A stretch of 64,000 nucleotides of DNA from Bin80 sp964291275 (lineage in GTDB: Bacteria; Bacteroidota; Rhodothermia; Rhodothermales; Bin80), in NCBI GenBank assembly GCA_964291275.2, contig OZ219799.1, forward strand, positions 1,798,001 to 1,862,000. Reading direction: 5' to 3'. Shown here piece by piece: positions 46,022 to 55,665 of this stretch (positions are counted from its first letter, which is position 1; each line of letters begins with the position of its first letter). The position numbers and the translations under genes are program-made. The notes beneath the pieces were generated by a model that was given only the letters and a program-made list of their open reading frames with translations, did not search any database and was not told the origin of the DNA.

Positions 46022-46150
46022 ATGGCCTGTACGCTTAACGATGTCCGACTGTGTGGTGTTATATCGTGCCGGGGACCTTGGAATGAGGATATTACGGACG
46101 GAGCCGGGCGTGTTGAGCTTGATGGAAAGTCTTGGATAATCATCCGGTAG
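46022..46150 (+). other. 42-codon open reading frame between the channel gene and amt
   Basis: ATG 46022 opens a frame reading MACTLNDVRLCGVISCRGPW and ending WIIIR. No ribosome-binding site or recognisable family; probably chance. The rest of the 310-base region up to amt shows only a T-rich stretch near 46230-46265. Confidence 0.2.
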
Positions 46151-46291
46151 GTCTTAGACTACTTTCTGCAGGGCTGCGGCGTCATCCCTTGATGATCAGT
46201 CAGTATTGGTTCATTTTGCCGCCCAGCTTTACTTTTTTTTGCATTATCTTATTTCGGCTTCTATTTTTTCGCTTACGACAATTTAGTCATG

Positions 46292-47572
46292 ATGGTACCA
46301 GAAACACAGTTTGTTCTTAATACCTTTGCCTTCCTTATCTGGGGAGCTCTTGTGATGTGGATGGCTGCGGGTTTTACTATGTTGGAGTCCGGATCTGTTC
46401 GTACGAAGAATGCTTCTGTAATTTGCCTAAAAAATCTCGGGTTATATTCAATTGCCGGGCTGGCCTACTACATCATTGGGTACAATGTGATGTATACAGA
46501 TGTATCGGGTTTTGTCGGTAGTTTCAATCTCTTCTTCAATGCTTCCCCGGAAGAGGTTGCCTTGGTTGGTGGAGATGCAGATATGACAGAGTCCGTTCTG
46601 GACTCTGGTTTTTCGCAAATGTCGGGCTGGTTTTTTCAGATGGTGTTTGTAGCGACTGCGGCTTCTATCGTGTCCGGTGCACTTGCTGAGAGGATTCGAT
46701 TATGGGCTTTCTTTACATTCGTGTTAATATTGACGGCCTTCGTTTATCCCATAGTTGGTGCGTGGACTTGGGGGGAAGGCTGGTTATTTGAGATGGGCTT
46801 TTCTGATTTTGCTGGTTCCACAATCGTGCATGGTACAGGAGGTTGGGCTGCACTTGCCGGGGCAATCGTGCTTGGACCTCGGTTGGGCAAATTCAGGAAA
46901 GATGGTACTGTGAGGTATACCCCACCCTCCAGTGTACCGATTGTTACCTTGGGGGTGTTCATCCTCTGGTTTGGCTGGTTTGGATTCAACGGTGGGTCCC
47001 AATTGGCTCTGGCGGGAGCTACGGATGCTATAAGTATTGCAGGCATCTTGGTTAACACTAACTTGGCGGGAGCAGCTGGGGCCCTGGCTGCCATTACTGT
47101 CTCACGTATGGTACTCGGGCGGTTTGATCTGTTTGCTGTACTCAACGGTGCACTGGCTGGATTGGTAGCCATTACAGCAGCTCCCACGATGAACCATCAT
47201 GGGATAGCGATCCTGATTGGCTTCGTAGGAGGCGTAGTTTGTGTACTAGCGATTAAACTGCTCGATGTTCTCAAGATTGATGACGTTGTTGGTGCAGTCC
47301 CCGTCCATCTTTTTGCCGGAATATGGGGAACTCTTGCAGTTGCTTTTACCGTAGACGGTACAAGTTTCTGGGTCCAGCTTGTGGGTATTATTACCGTGGG
47401 AGCTTTCGTGTTTGGTAGTTCATTTGGATTATGGAAGCTGATTGACATCCTGATAGGAACACGCGTTTCAAAATCCGTTGAGCAGCTTGGACAGGATGTT
47501 GCGGAACTGGGTGTTGATGCTTACCCAGAATTTGTGTTGATGCCGGAAGAGTATGATGACGATGATGACTAG
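46292..47572 (+). CDS. amt: Ammonium transporter Amt
   Basis: 426 residues of the Amt/MEP/Rh family with about 11 membrane helices. Signatures include MWMAAGFTMLESGSVRTKNA, the ammonium-family pattern DFAGSTIVHGTGGWAALAGA and FILWFGWFGFNGGSQLA. The second pore histidine region is WGTLAVAFT. The C-terminus ends VLMPEEYDDDDD. It imports ammonium across the inner membrane. Start ATG 46292 (or 46289). No glnK/PII gene is beside it, unlike many amt loci. A hairpin lies 55 bases after the stop. Confidence 0.95.
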   Translation: MVPETQFVLNTFAFLIWGALVMWMAAGFTMLESGSVRTKNASVICLKNLGLYSIAGLAYYIIGYNVMYTDVSGFVGSFNLFFNASPEEVALVGGDADMTESVLDSGFSQMSGWFFQMVFVATAASIVSGALAERIRLWAFFTFVLILTAFVYPIVGAWTWGEGWLFEMGFSDFAGSTIVHGTGGWAALAGAIVLGPRLGKFRKDGTVRYTPPSSVPIVTLGVFILWFGWFGFNGGSQLALAGATDAISIAGILVNTNLAGAAGALAAITVSRMVLGRFDLFAVLNGALAGLVAITAAPTMNHHGIAILIGFVGGVVCVLAIKLLDVLKIDDVVGAVPVHLFAGIWGTLAVAFTVDGTSFWVQLVGIITVGAFVFGSSFGLWKLIDILIGTRVSKSVEQLGQDVAELGVDAYPEFVLMPEEYDDDDD

Positions 47573-47606
47573 TCTCTTGTTTGCAAGAGAAATTCACTCG
47601 ATTTGA

Positions 47607-47946
47607 TCAGCCCCCACAAGAGATGGAATGGGCGGTCTGCTGATTCAAGCGGACCGCCCATCGCTTTGTGTCATGGTCTGCAGATGTACCCCTACGCAAA
47701 GGTTCATATTTGAGCAGTTCAGGAAAGATGTTGAGAGTGCTCTTGAGCAGGCTGATCAATCTGTTCGCGTGGAGACTAAGGAAATATGCGGGGAGTTTAT
47801 GCCGATTGTCGTGTTGCTTCTTCTGCTTCTTAACGACCTGATTCAACCGGTACACATTCGCCGCCACGCTCTCCAGTGTGACCGTCCGAACTATCCCCTC
47901 CACGCATGCGTCCGCATCCGGTCCAGTCCACAGAACTTAGTTTTTA
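47607..47946 (-). pseudogene. Possible transposase C-terminal remnant interrupted by ISL3
   Basis: A minus-strand frame reads EGIVRTVTLESVAANVYRLN and QVVKKQKKQ, which resembles the C-terminal region of DDE transposases of the IS4/IS5/IS1182 type. The frame is cut at 47946 by the left end of the first ISL3 copy. The part beyond KKQ down to the stop at 47607 has no similarity I recognise, so only the upstream portion may be genuine. Weak assignment. Confidence 0.25.
47628..47661 (+). terminator. Hairpin downstream of amt
   Basis: ATGGGCGGTCTGC (47628-47640) pairs with GCGGACCGCCCAT (47649-47661) around an eight-base loop, with one G-T pair. It is GC-rich and correctly placed for amt termination, although only a weak T run follows. 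Confidence 0.65.
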
Positions 47947-49355
47947 GGCTCTTCATCTTTTTTAGTGAGGAGATCGATTTCGGGCTCCATCTGGGTAGAG
48001 ATCTAGGCCTCCAAGATAGAAGTAAATTGCATTGGCAAACCGCTGTTTATTGCGGAATCCGCGACATCGGACTTTGATGGTTTTGATCCGGCTGTTCAAG
48101 CTTTCGGCAGGACCATTGCTGACCCTTAGAATGATGGCATTGATGATGCCCCACAAGTGATTCTTGATGGTTTTGGCAGCTTTTTTGACGGGTTCAAGTC
48201 GGCAGCGCATGGCCCAGGATAACCAGCGCTTCCAGCCCTTGTAGGCCCAGGTACGACTGACATAGTGCCACAACTTCTGGGCGGCTTCCTTAATCGCCCA
48301 AGCTCTGGCGGTTCTCAACGTACTCTTGCGCAACGCTTGGAATCGTTTCTTTTGCCGTTCCGACATATTGACTGGATTGGTCAGCCAGTAATACTTGGTC
48401 CCTTTGAGATCGTCCATTCCTTGTTTCATCAGCTCCCGGTTCTCCTGGCGCCGAACCTTGTCCACGGCCGCTCCCAGATATTTGACCACATGAAAACGGT
48501 CAAACGTGATCTTCTCCTTGGCCCCCGGCACGCACGCCAGCGTGGATTGAATGTACGCTGGCCACATATCCATGCTCACGCTCTCAATTTGCGCCAACTG
48601 CGCTGGGGTAAGTCCCGCATACCAAGCCCAAAAACTCGATTTTGTCCGACCTTCACTCATATTTAGCACCTTCCCCGTTTTGGGGTCCGATACAATCGTC
48701 ACATAATCATGCCGCTTGCGAAACGAGGTCTCGTCTACACAGATGTGGGCCGGAGACTGCGTCGCTCTTCGCGCAAGTCCCCGGTTCACCGCACGTTGCA
48801 TGATCCCGTCAATTGCGCTCCAGCTCACCCCCCATCAAACGGGCAACCGCGGATACACTCGTCTCCTTAAGCCAGTCAATCACCAAGGCCTCATAGGCAA
48901 ACGTCACCCGTGCACTCGCCGATGCCCAGGGAACCAATACCGTCCGAACTCCATGGTCTGAACACTGCACGCGGGCAATCTCGGTCACCACGAAGGTGCG
49001 ATACTTTCCCGTATCCAGATGACGCCACCGACGAGGTCGACGATCATACAAAGAACAAACCTGATCACACTTCGGACACCGTAGCACAGATGCATCCGTG
49101 CAAATAACATGAACCTCCATCTCTTTCGTCTCACGGTCCAACGTCATCCGTGAAATCTCCCAAGGAGAATCGATCCCGTATGCGTGACGGACCTCCTTGA
49201 GCTCTTTGATCTCCGTTTTCATTACGCTGATTCAGATGTTTAAAATGATGGATAACCTTGGGAAAATCATTCCCAAGTCAGACTGAAAATTCAGCCAGCA
49301 CCATTCAAAGCATTTCCAAATCCAAGGTTGCTTCCACTATATTTAGTGAAGAGCC
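47947..49355 (-). mobile_element. ISL3-family insertion sequence, copy 1
   Basis: Bounded on the left by GGCTCTTCATCTTTTT and on the right by a segment ending GTGAAGAGCC, giving about 1.4 kb. The flanks AGTTTTTA (47939-47946) and AGTTTTTC (49356-49363) match at seven of eight positions, consistent with an 8-bp target duplication that has since mutated. Confidence 0.85.
47962..49222 (-). pseudogene. ISL3 transposase, copy 1, broken by one base
   Basis: Two overlapping frames (49222 to 48809 and 48828 to 47962) reconstruct one ISL3 transposase. The N-terminal part has the zinc-binding VLRCPKCDQVC and an HTH-like segment. The C-terminal DDE domain has SMDMWPAYIQSTL, FDRFHVVKYLGAAVDKVR and NGPAESLNSRIKTIKV. 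The break occurs at a six-G run (minus strand, near 48827): five G would read RLMGVSWSAID, as the intact copy's RLGVSWTMIAN suggests. Everything else appears intact, so this is a very recent loss or a homopolymer sequencing error. Confidence 0.9.
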
Positions 49356-49393
49356 AGTTTTTCGAACGAATTGTCGTTAAACACAGATAATTA

Positions 49394-49401
49394 CTAAAAA
49401 T
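49394..49401. repeat. Target-site duplication of ISL3 copy 2, left
   Basis: CTAAAAAT, repeated exactly at 50803-50810. Confidence 0.88.
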
Positions 49402-50802
49402 GGCTCTTCACTTTTATGAGTGGGGAGCCTGTTTTTGGAGGCCTTCGGGGTACAGATCCAGTCCTCCGAGATAGAAGTAAATTGCATTGGCAAACCGCTT
49501 TGTGTTTCGGAATCCACGCGCACGAACTTTAATGGTTTTGATGCGGCTATTTATGCTTTCAGCTGGGCCATTACTAACTTTTAGAACGATCGAATTTATG
49601 ATTCCCCATAGATGATTCTTAACCGTCTTGGCGGCTTTTTTCATGGGTTCAAGTCGACAACGCATGGCCCAGGATAACCAGCGCTTCCAGCCCTTGAGTG
49701 CCCAGGTACGACTGACATAGTGCCATAATTTCTGGGACAATTCCTTGATGGCCCATGCACGCGCCGTTTTCAGCGAACTTTTCTTTAATTGCTGGAATCG
49801 TTTCTTTTGTCGGGCAGACATATTCTTCTGATTGGTGAGCCAGTCGTACTTGGTTCCGACGAGATCATCAATGCCCGCTTTCCGCAATTCTCGGTTCTCC
49901 TGCCGACGGACTTTATCCACCCCCTCTGAAATCTTTTTCGCCACATGAAAACGATCAAATGCAATCTTGGATTCCGCATCTGGAACATGTTTTTTCGTGG
50001 ACTTAATATAGGCGGGCCACATATCCATGCTCACACTCTCGATCGCTTCCAGTTGCTCAGCCGAACAGTCCTCATAATAGGCATCCAGACTCGTATGCGT
50101 GCGTTTTTCCTTAACAAACAGCACCGTGCCCGTCTGGGAATCCGAAACCACCGTGATATACTTATGACCCTTTTTGTACGAGGTCTCGTCCACACATATA
50201 TGGGGAACCGGTTGCGTCTCTTTACGGGCGAGTCCTCGCTTTACCGAGCGATCCATGATGTTGGCGATCATCGTCCAACTGACGCCCAGACGGGAGGCCA
50301 CCGTCGAAATACTGGTTGCATCCTGCAACCAGTCAATAACCTTCGCTTCAAAAGCCATTGTAAAACGCACGCGCTCATCCGCCCAGGGTACCGAAACCGT
50401 CTTGATCCCATGCTCCGAACATTCCACCCGAGGAACTTCCGCAACCACCGTCGTCCGATACTCGCAAATATCCGTATGGCGCCATTGCCTGCGACGATGA
50501 TCGTAACCCGGGCAAACTTTGTTACACGCAGGACACCGAAGAACCGAACCCTCCGAACAGGTTACATGGATCTCGGCCAACTGCGCCGCGTCATCTTGTT
50601 TGATCTCCGATACCTCCCACGGAGATTGGATCCCTATCAATCGATTGATATCTTGAATACGTACATTCATTGCTGATGAAAAATTTGATTTGTGCCAAAA
50701 ACAGATCCAAAATAAACAAAGACATCCACACTGAATCTATAGCTATCTAATAGTTGCTTACCCTGATTCTGACTCCGAACCCACTTGAAAAACGGAAGCC
50801 CC
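49402..50802 (-). mobile_element. ISL3-family insertion sequence, copy 2 (intact)
   Basis: The left end is GGCTCTTCACTTTTATGAG. The right end, read inward, is GGGGCTTCCGTTTTTC, an imperfect match. Exact 8-bp duplications CTAAAAAT flank the 1401-bp element. It lies 46 bases from copy 1 in the same orientation and differs from it by many substitutions, so the two are separate insertions rather than a duplication. Confidence 0.9.
49414..50670 (-). CDS. ISL3 transposase, copy 2, full length
   Basis: 418-residue intact ISL3 transposase. The N-terminal zinc finger is VLRCPACNKVCPGYDHRRRQ, followed by an HTH (SISTVASRLGVSWTMIANIM) and the DDE/transposase_12 domain with SMDMWPAYIKSTKKHVP, IAFDRFHVAKKISEGVDKV, RTWALKGWKRWLSWAMRCRL and AESINSRIKTIKVRARGFRN. 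It ends YPEGLQKQAPHS, exactly as the remnant at 1.3 kb, which derives from a close relative. Likely active and able to mobilise ISL3 copies in trans. Confidence 0.95.
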   Translation of the reverse strand: MNVRIQDINRLIGIQSPWEVSEIKQDDAAQLAEIHVTCSEGSVLRCPACNKVCPGYDHRRRQWRHTDICEYRTTVVAEVPRVECSEHGIKTVSVPWADERVRFTMAFEAKVIDWLQDATSISTVASRLGVSWTMIANIMDRSVKRGLARKETQPVPHICVDETSYKKGHKYITVVSDSQTGTVLFVKEKRTHTSLDAYYEDCSAEQLEAIESVSMDMWPAYIKSTKKHVPDAESKIAFDRFHVAKKISEGVDKVRRQENRELRKAGIDDLVGTKYDWLTNQKNMSARQKKRFQQLKKSSLKTARAWAIKELSQKLWHYVSRTWALKGWKRWLSWAMRCRLEPMKKAAKTVKNHLWGIINSIVLKVSNGPAESINSRIKTIKVRARGFRNTKRFANAIYFYLGGLDLYPEGLQKQAPHS

Positions 50803-50810
50803 CTAAAAAT
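50803..50810. repeat. Target-site duplication of ISL3 copy 2, right
   Basis: CTAAAAAT, identical to 49394-49401. Confidence 0.88.
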
Positions 50811-50938
50811 CAGGATCAATACGGGTGGCAGGACGCATCCCCGTACATAAACTCGTGCAGTCTGAGGATCAACGTTTATAGCACAGTGGACGCCGCGCAC
50901 GCTATCTCGACACCACAGTGGACTAGGCTATCAGATGA

Positions 50939-51283
50939 TCAGATAGCGTCAGCGGCTGCGGTGCGATCTTTGACTACCGGTATAATGGTATCAAAACCGC
51001 TGATGCTGAAGATCTCCCGGATACTATCACGCATTCCGCAGAGGACGAGCTTGCCACTAATAGCACGTACACTCTTTGCTCCAATCAGCAGTACACGCAT
51101 TCCCGAACTGCTGATGAAGGATAACTTGCTAAAGTCGACAATGATATTGGTTTCACCGTCGTCAATCCAGTCTTTGAGTACACGCTCAAAAAGCGGCGCG
51201 TTGGAGCTATCAACACGCCCAACCGGGACCAATGTGAGTATATTTGTTTCACGCTCTTCAAGTACTTCAAGTTTGCTGGCCAT
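50939..51283 (-). CDS. STAS-domain anti-sigma factor antagonist, module 2
   Basis: 114 residues, a single STAS domain with the phosphorylation-site region SFISSSGMRVLLIGAKSV and the strand DGETNIIVDFSKL. It is the last gene of the second partner-switching unit, 80 bases after the HATPase gene. It would bind the kinase when dephosphorylated. Confidence 0.92.
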   Translation of the reverse strand: MASKLEVLEERETNILTLVPVGRVDSSNAPLFERVLKDWIDDGETNIIVDFSKLSFISSSGMRVLLIGAKSVRAISGKLVLCGMRDSIREIFSISGFDTIIPVVKDRTAAADAI

Positions 51284-51363
51284 TGCTGCCTCTCAGAATA
51301 GTTTCGATTAGGGTTGTGCTAGAAGTTAATAAGGATACCTAATATAGTGAACCTTGTGCAACA

Positions 51364-51786
51364 TCAGGGCAAGTTATACTCCAAAGTTAGCTGGTTGATA
51401 CCATCGATATACTCATATGAATAAGCGTCGGCCTGACTCTTTACAAGATGTAGTCCGAGGCCGCCAATCGGACGAGAATTCAGCTCACTTGTCGTATCCG
51501 GGTCAGTATCCTGTGTCGGATCGAACTTACCACCATTAGATTTCACGATCACGATCACACGGCCGTCTTGGATATTAAGGTTAATTTCAATTTGGGGATC
51601 AACACCGTGCTCAAACTTACCGTGTACGAGTGTATTTGTCACGAGCTCTTCCAGAGCGAGGTTGATTATAAAATTAGTCCTCGGAGGGAGTTCATGTGTT
51701 TCGCCAAATGTCTCCACCATAGCCGAGAGGTCACGCAGTTCTGACACCCGAGCAGCCACTGTAACGTTGAAATCACCAGTAATCAT
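51364..51786 (-). CDS. RsbW-like serine kinase (HATPase), module 2
   Basis: 140-residue GHKL ATPase. N-box LALEELVTNTLVHGKFEHG, G1-like VIVKSNGGKFDP and G2 box IGGLGLHLVKSQAD. Its start overlaps the phosphatase stop by four bases (ATGA), indicating coupled translation. It probably phosphorylates the neighbouring STAS protein and controls a sigma factor or other target not in the window. Confidence 0.9.
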   Translation of the reverse strand: MITGDFNVTVAARVSELRDLSAMVETFGETHELPPRTNFIINLALEELVTNTLVHGKFEHGVDPQIEINLNIQDGRVIVIVKSNGGKFDPTQDTDPDTTSELNSRPIGGLGLHLVKSQADAYSYEYIDGINQLTLEYNLP

Positions 51787-54344
51787 GTTGTTTCCGATTC
51801 AGATTGGATGTTGCGGTAAAGAATCAAGCATGTGCGATCATCCGCAGATGCAGTTCCGTAAGAGAAGTTAGCAATATCATCCCATACATAGTTCAGAAGC
51901 TTGTCTGGGTTTGACGTATCAGCGCTGTCCAATGCCCTCTCCAAACGATCTTTGCCGTAAATATCACCGTCCAAGTTGATCATATCAGTCAAGCCATCAG
52001 TATAGGAAAACAGGTACTCCCCTGGTTTCATTTGGATCAAATTTGTATCGTATGGAATTCCATCCAGCACTCCCATAGCGATCCCGCCAGTTCCGGCAAT
52101 TGTTGTACGCGTCCCTCCACTCAACAGGTACGGGGACTCATGTCCTGCTAGGGCATATACGGCTTCCCCGGTTTCTAGGTTTACTCTAGCAATAAACACA
52201 GTGACGAAGAGGCCCATTGGGTTTTGATGACAGAGCCGGTTATTTGCGCTTTGACAGATCTCAGCTATGTCGCTACTCTCATTAGCGGCGAAACGAATTG
52301 CAGCTTGAGAAGCCGCCATGAAAAGTGCTGAAGCAACACCTTTTCCTGATACATCGCCCACGACACAGATGACTGAGTTGCCATCCTCGAAAAAATCGAC
52401 AAAATCTCCACCCACCTGTTGGGCGGGCTCCATTCGTGCGCAGATTGTGTAGATTCCGAGGTCTGCTGTACCTTCCCTCACCAGGGCAGCCTGTACAACC
52501 GTAGCCATTTCCAGGTCCTGATTAATAGCCTGCTGAGCGAGACGTAGTTCATTGTTCGCGGAGACGAGTTCAGCAGTGCGTTCAGATACCAGCGTCTCAA
52601 GTACTTCTTCACGATTGAAAACCTGTATGGTCATATCCTGAAAAACTCTTGCAAGGGCACCAATCTCATCAGCCCGGGTCACCACAGAGCTAATCAACTC
52701 CTCATCCGGTTGCTCGCCGCTCTCGACAAAGCGTGCTGCCGTTGCAATTTTCTCAATGGGGCGTGTGAGCAGACGGGTCCCAAAGAAGCTTGCTGCCGCC
52801 GTGAAGATCAACAGAAACAGTGAAATAAACAAGGTTTGCTGGATCCCCCCCCAGATTTCTTCAGCTGTATCGTCGAGGTTAATAAAGGCCAGTATAGCAC
52901 CGACCCGGTTTTCGCCAAGTGAAATGGGTGCGGCAACCCAAATGCCGCGATGCTCGGAATTGATTAGTCCGAGTCGTGCGTAGCTAGCGGGTCGACCGGT
53001 CGCAGATGCGCGTTCGAGTAGGGCAGCTGCGCTATCCGAGCGTTCATGGTAGGGCAAACGCCAGGCAGATTCCATTTCAGTAATGTCGTCTGCTTCTGAG
53101 TATTGCGCTGCTGCAGCAATCTGATTGTCTGAGTCATTAAACCAGAGTGCTTCCGGATAGCCCTCGCTCACAAGTACATCCGCCTGTTCCTGATAGACAG
53201 TATTCAGAATACTGGCGCTATTCCCTCGAACCAGTGGCAGCCCAATCTGGACTAGATAGTCGCTGTTTGGCCGTGCGACGGTTACGTACTTGTACTGTGA
53301 CGAATCTCCACGGTGGATTTTGGCTCCACTGTGATTGATCCAGTGGTCTGCCATCAAATTGTCCAGTTCTTCCTGATATGCTACCGTAGTGAGTTGTTCT
53401 CCGCCGGATGAAGTCACAGAATAGAGTACTTTTCCGGTGCGATCAGCCACAGTAATTTCACCTATTGCGGTGTGGGTAATAATTCTGGCTAGATCGTCCT
53501 CGATTTCTGTTACATCGTCGCCAGCAGCAGTTGAAGCTACGATGTAATGATCGAGAATTATCCCAACCGCGCGCATATTAACGGCCAGATTCCCTTCAAT
53601 CACAGATGAGACGTCTGCCGTTGAATCTGTATCAGTCCGACGAAGCAGGTCATTAGCTCCGAACTCCAGACGGTTACCCACCTGTACGATACGGTAGTGG
53701 TCTACACCATTGGTGCCTACATATTTGTACACATCTCGATCAACCTCACGAACCTGGGCGGGTTGCGTAACCACTGCGAACGAGTCAGGTGAGACGTAGA
53801 GCAAAGAATAAAACTTGTATGCCTGTGGCTGTTCAATCGGGCTTTCCTCGAATGCGAAAAAAATCAGTTCGCCATCGTCTCCTCGAACATTGGTTAGATA
53901 AGAATATGCTTCACGGTCTGTGATCCAGAATTCATCCAGAACAGTTTCCTCAACGATAGAGGTCAGAATATCAATAACTTGTAAGGTATCATAACCAGCT
54001 TCAGCGGTAACCTTAACCAAAAAAGCAGCGGTAAAAGCTTGTGCAGTCATGGGTCCATTCAGCGAAGCGTCAACGGTTCGAGCTACATTGGCAATAGATA
54101 TCTCACCAATGTCTGCATAAATATCGGTTATCTGAGTTGCAGTCTTTTCAGCGGTATTAAGCGCCTGCTCACGCGCTCCGTTCATCCAATTACTAACCTG
54201 CGATACAGATATGGCCAGGACAGTGATAACCAACAGTCCCACATTGGCGGCGAAAATTATCGTTGCCAAGCGTCGTCCTCTCGATCCTTTGAGTTGCTTC
54301 GGAGAGCTATTCTCCGAACTATCGTGTTGTAGATTATCTGTCAT
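51783..54344 (-). CDS. Sensor-HAMP-PP2C (RsbU-like) phosphatase, module 2
   Basis: 853 residues. One TM helix (IIFAANVGLLVITVLAISVS) is followed by a large extracytoplasmic region of about 450 residues with Cache-like organisation. A second TM helix (TLFISLFLLIFTAAASFFGT) leads into a HAMP domain (RLLTRPIEKIATAARFVESG) and a coiled coil (NNELRLAQQAINQDLEMATV). A PP2C domain spans about 610-850 with VGGDFVDFFEDG, VVGDVSGKGVASALFMA, LAGHESPYLL and FSYTDGLTDMIN. It should sense an external signal and dephosphorylate the STAS protein of this module. Confidence 0.93.
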   Translation of the reverse strand: MTDNLQHDSSENSSPKQLKGSRGRRLATIIFAANVGLLVITVLAISVSQVSNWMNGAREQALNTAEKTATQITDIYADIGEISIANVARTVDASLNGPMTAQAFTAAFLVKVTAEAGYDTLQVIDILTSIVEETVLDEFWITDREAYSYLTNVRGDDGELIFFAFEESPIEQPQAYKFYSLLYVSPDSFAVVTQPAQVREVDRDVYKYVGTNGVDHYRIVQVGNRLEFGANDLLRRTDTDSTADVSSVIEGNLAVNMRAVGIILDHYIVASTAAGDDVTEIEDDLARIITHTAIGEITVADRTGKVLYSVTSSGGEQLTTVAYQEELDNLMADHWINHSGAKIHRGDSSQYKYVTVARPNSDYLVQIGLPLVRGNSASILNTVYQEQADVLVSEGYPEALWFNDSDNQIAAAAQYSEADDITEMESAWRLPYHERSDSAAALLERASATGRPASYARLGLINSEHRGIWVAAPISLGENRVGAILAFINLDDTAEEIWGGIQQTLFISLFLLIFTAAASFFGTRLLTRPIEKIATAARFVESGEQPDEELISSVVTRADEIGALARVFQDMTIQVFNREEVLETLVSERTAELVSANNELRLAQQAINQDLEMATVVQAALVREGTADLGIYTICARMEPAQQVGGDFVDFFEDGNSVICVVGDVSGKGVASALFMAASQAAIRFAANESSDIAEICQSANNRLCHQNPMGLFVTVFIARVNLETGEAVYALAGHESPYLLSGGTRTTIAGTGGIAMGVLDGIPYDTNLIQMKPGEYLFSYTDGLTDMINLDGDIYGKDRLERALDSADTSNPDKLLNYVWDDIANFSYGTASADDRTCLILYRNIQSESETT

Positions 54345-54436
54345 CGATTGTCCGGAATATTGTTATATAAGTTGGTGGAGTTGCCCGAAGGTCAGTTAGA
54401 TAGCACAACCCATATCGCAACAGAATATACATATTA

Positions 54437-55657
54437 TCACAGTTTGCAATAATTCTTGGCATACTTACTGTCGTTTACTGTGATAGCAAGGAATGCCATG
54501 AATCCGGCGCCGATCTCTAAGGCTGATTCATCCGGAAAAAAATCGGCAGTATGAAGGTCTGGCGATGGTCCTACCCCCAGCGTGTAAAATAATCCATTGC
54601 ATCGCTGTAGAAAATACGCAAAATCTTCGCTCGCCAGCCAAAGTGGCATGTTTTTGACTTTAGACTTTCCCGCGTAGCTAATCGCTGCACCCAATGCAGT
54701 TGTTGTAAGTGTAGGATTATTCACGAGTACGGGATAACCTTTACGTATTTCAACTCGGACCTTTGCACCGTGTGCTTGGGCAGTATGTTCTGCAGTTTGA
54801 CGAATACGCTCGTGGGCAGATTCTCGCCAGCCCTCGTTCATAGCACGAAAGGTGCCTTCCAGTTGTACATTCGGTGGGATTACATTAGTTGCACCATCAG
54901 CTTTAACGCGTCCAATTGAGAGAACGCCAGGGACCTCTGGAGGTCTGTGTCGACTGACAATGCTCTGAAGCGCTACAATCACATGGGCGGCGGCGAGTAC
55001 GGGATCTCCACTTAATTGATGAGGTTTTGCAGCATGACCACCATCAGATAAGATCTCAATATAGAGCTCATCTGAGCTGGCCATAAAGGTCCCGGCGCGA
55101 AACCCAAGCGTAGAAGCCGACAAGGATGGCATTACGTGTTGGGCGATACAATAGGTTGGGGCTGGTTCATCCTCACCAGGATCCAGAGCGCCCGCGTTGA
55201 TCATAGCCAGTGCACCGCCTGGCAATAGCTCTTCGGCGGGCTGAAAAACCAGTCGAACTGTGCCTGCAATCCTGCCTCGCAATTGATGTAAAATGAACGC
55301 AGCGCCCAACAGTGCAGCTGCATGCATGTCATGTCCACATGCGTGCATTACTCCCGCGTGTTTGGAAGCAAAAGGCAAATTTGTTTTCTCTTGTATCGGC
55401 AATCCATCAAGATCTGCCCGTAACAGCACTGTGGGACCGGGCTTACTGCCCCGGATAGTTGCGATCACTCCGGTGTCGGCGACTTCAGTTACGCACTGGA
55501 TCCCCGCTCCCAACAGCTCTTCCCGCACCAAGGCAGAGGTGGCATGTTCTTCAAAGGCCAGCTCAGGGTTTTGGTGTATAGTCCGCCTCAGACTGATTAG
55601 CCGGGGTAGAAGAGCTTTGGCTGCAATCTTAATATCACGGGCGATGTCGTTATCCAT
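54437..55657 (-). CDS. M20-family amidohydrolase (hippurate hydrolase-like)
   Basis: 406 residues of the M20D amidohydrolase group (hippuricase, IAA-amino acid and N-acetyl-diaminopimelate deacetylase-like). Dinuclear metal-site motifs are MHACGHDMHAAALLGAA, LVFQPAEELLPGGA and the late SEDFAYFLQRCNG. No signal peptide is seen. These enzymes hydrolyse N-acyl-amino acids; the specific substrate cannot be read from the sequence. It lies nine bases after the DUF58 gene on the same strand. Confidence 0.92.
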   Translation of the reverse strand: MDNDIARDIKIAAKALLPRLISLRRTIHQNPELAFEEHATSALVREELLGAGIQCVTEVADTGVIATIRGSKPGPTVLLRADLDGLPIQEKTNLPFASKHAGVMHACGHDMHAAALLGAAFILHQLRGRIAGTVRLVFQPAEELLPGGALAMINAGALDPGEDEPAPTYCIAQHVMPSLSASTLGFRAGTFMASSDELYIEILSDGGHAAKPHQLSGDPVLAAAHVIVALQSIVSRHRPPEVPGVLSIGRVKADGATNVIPPNVQLEGTFRAMNEGWRESAHERIRQTAEHTAQAHGAKVRVEIRKGYPVLVNNPTLTTTALGAAISYAGKSKVKNMPLWLASEDFAYFLQRCNGLFYTLGVGPSPDLHTADFFPDESALEIGAGFMAFLAITVNDSKYAKNYCKL

Positions 55658-55665
55658 GAATGACT

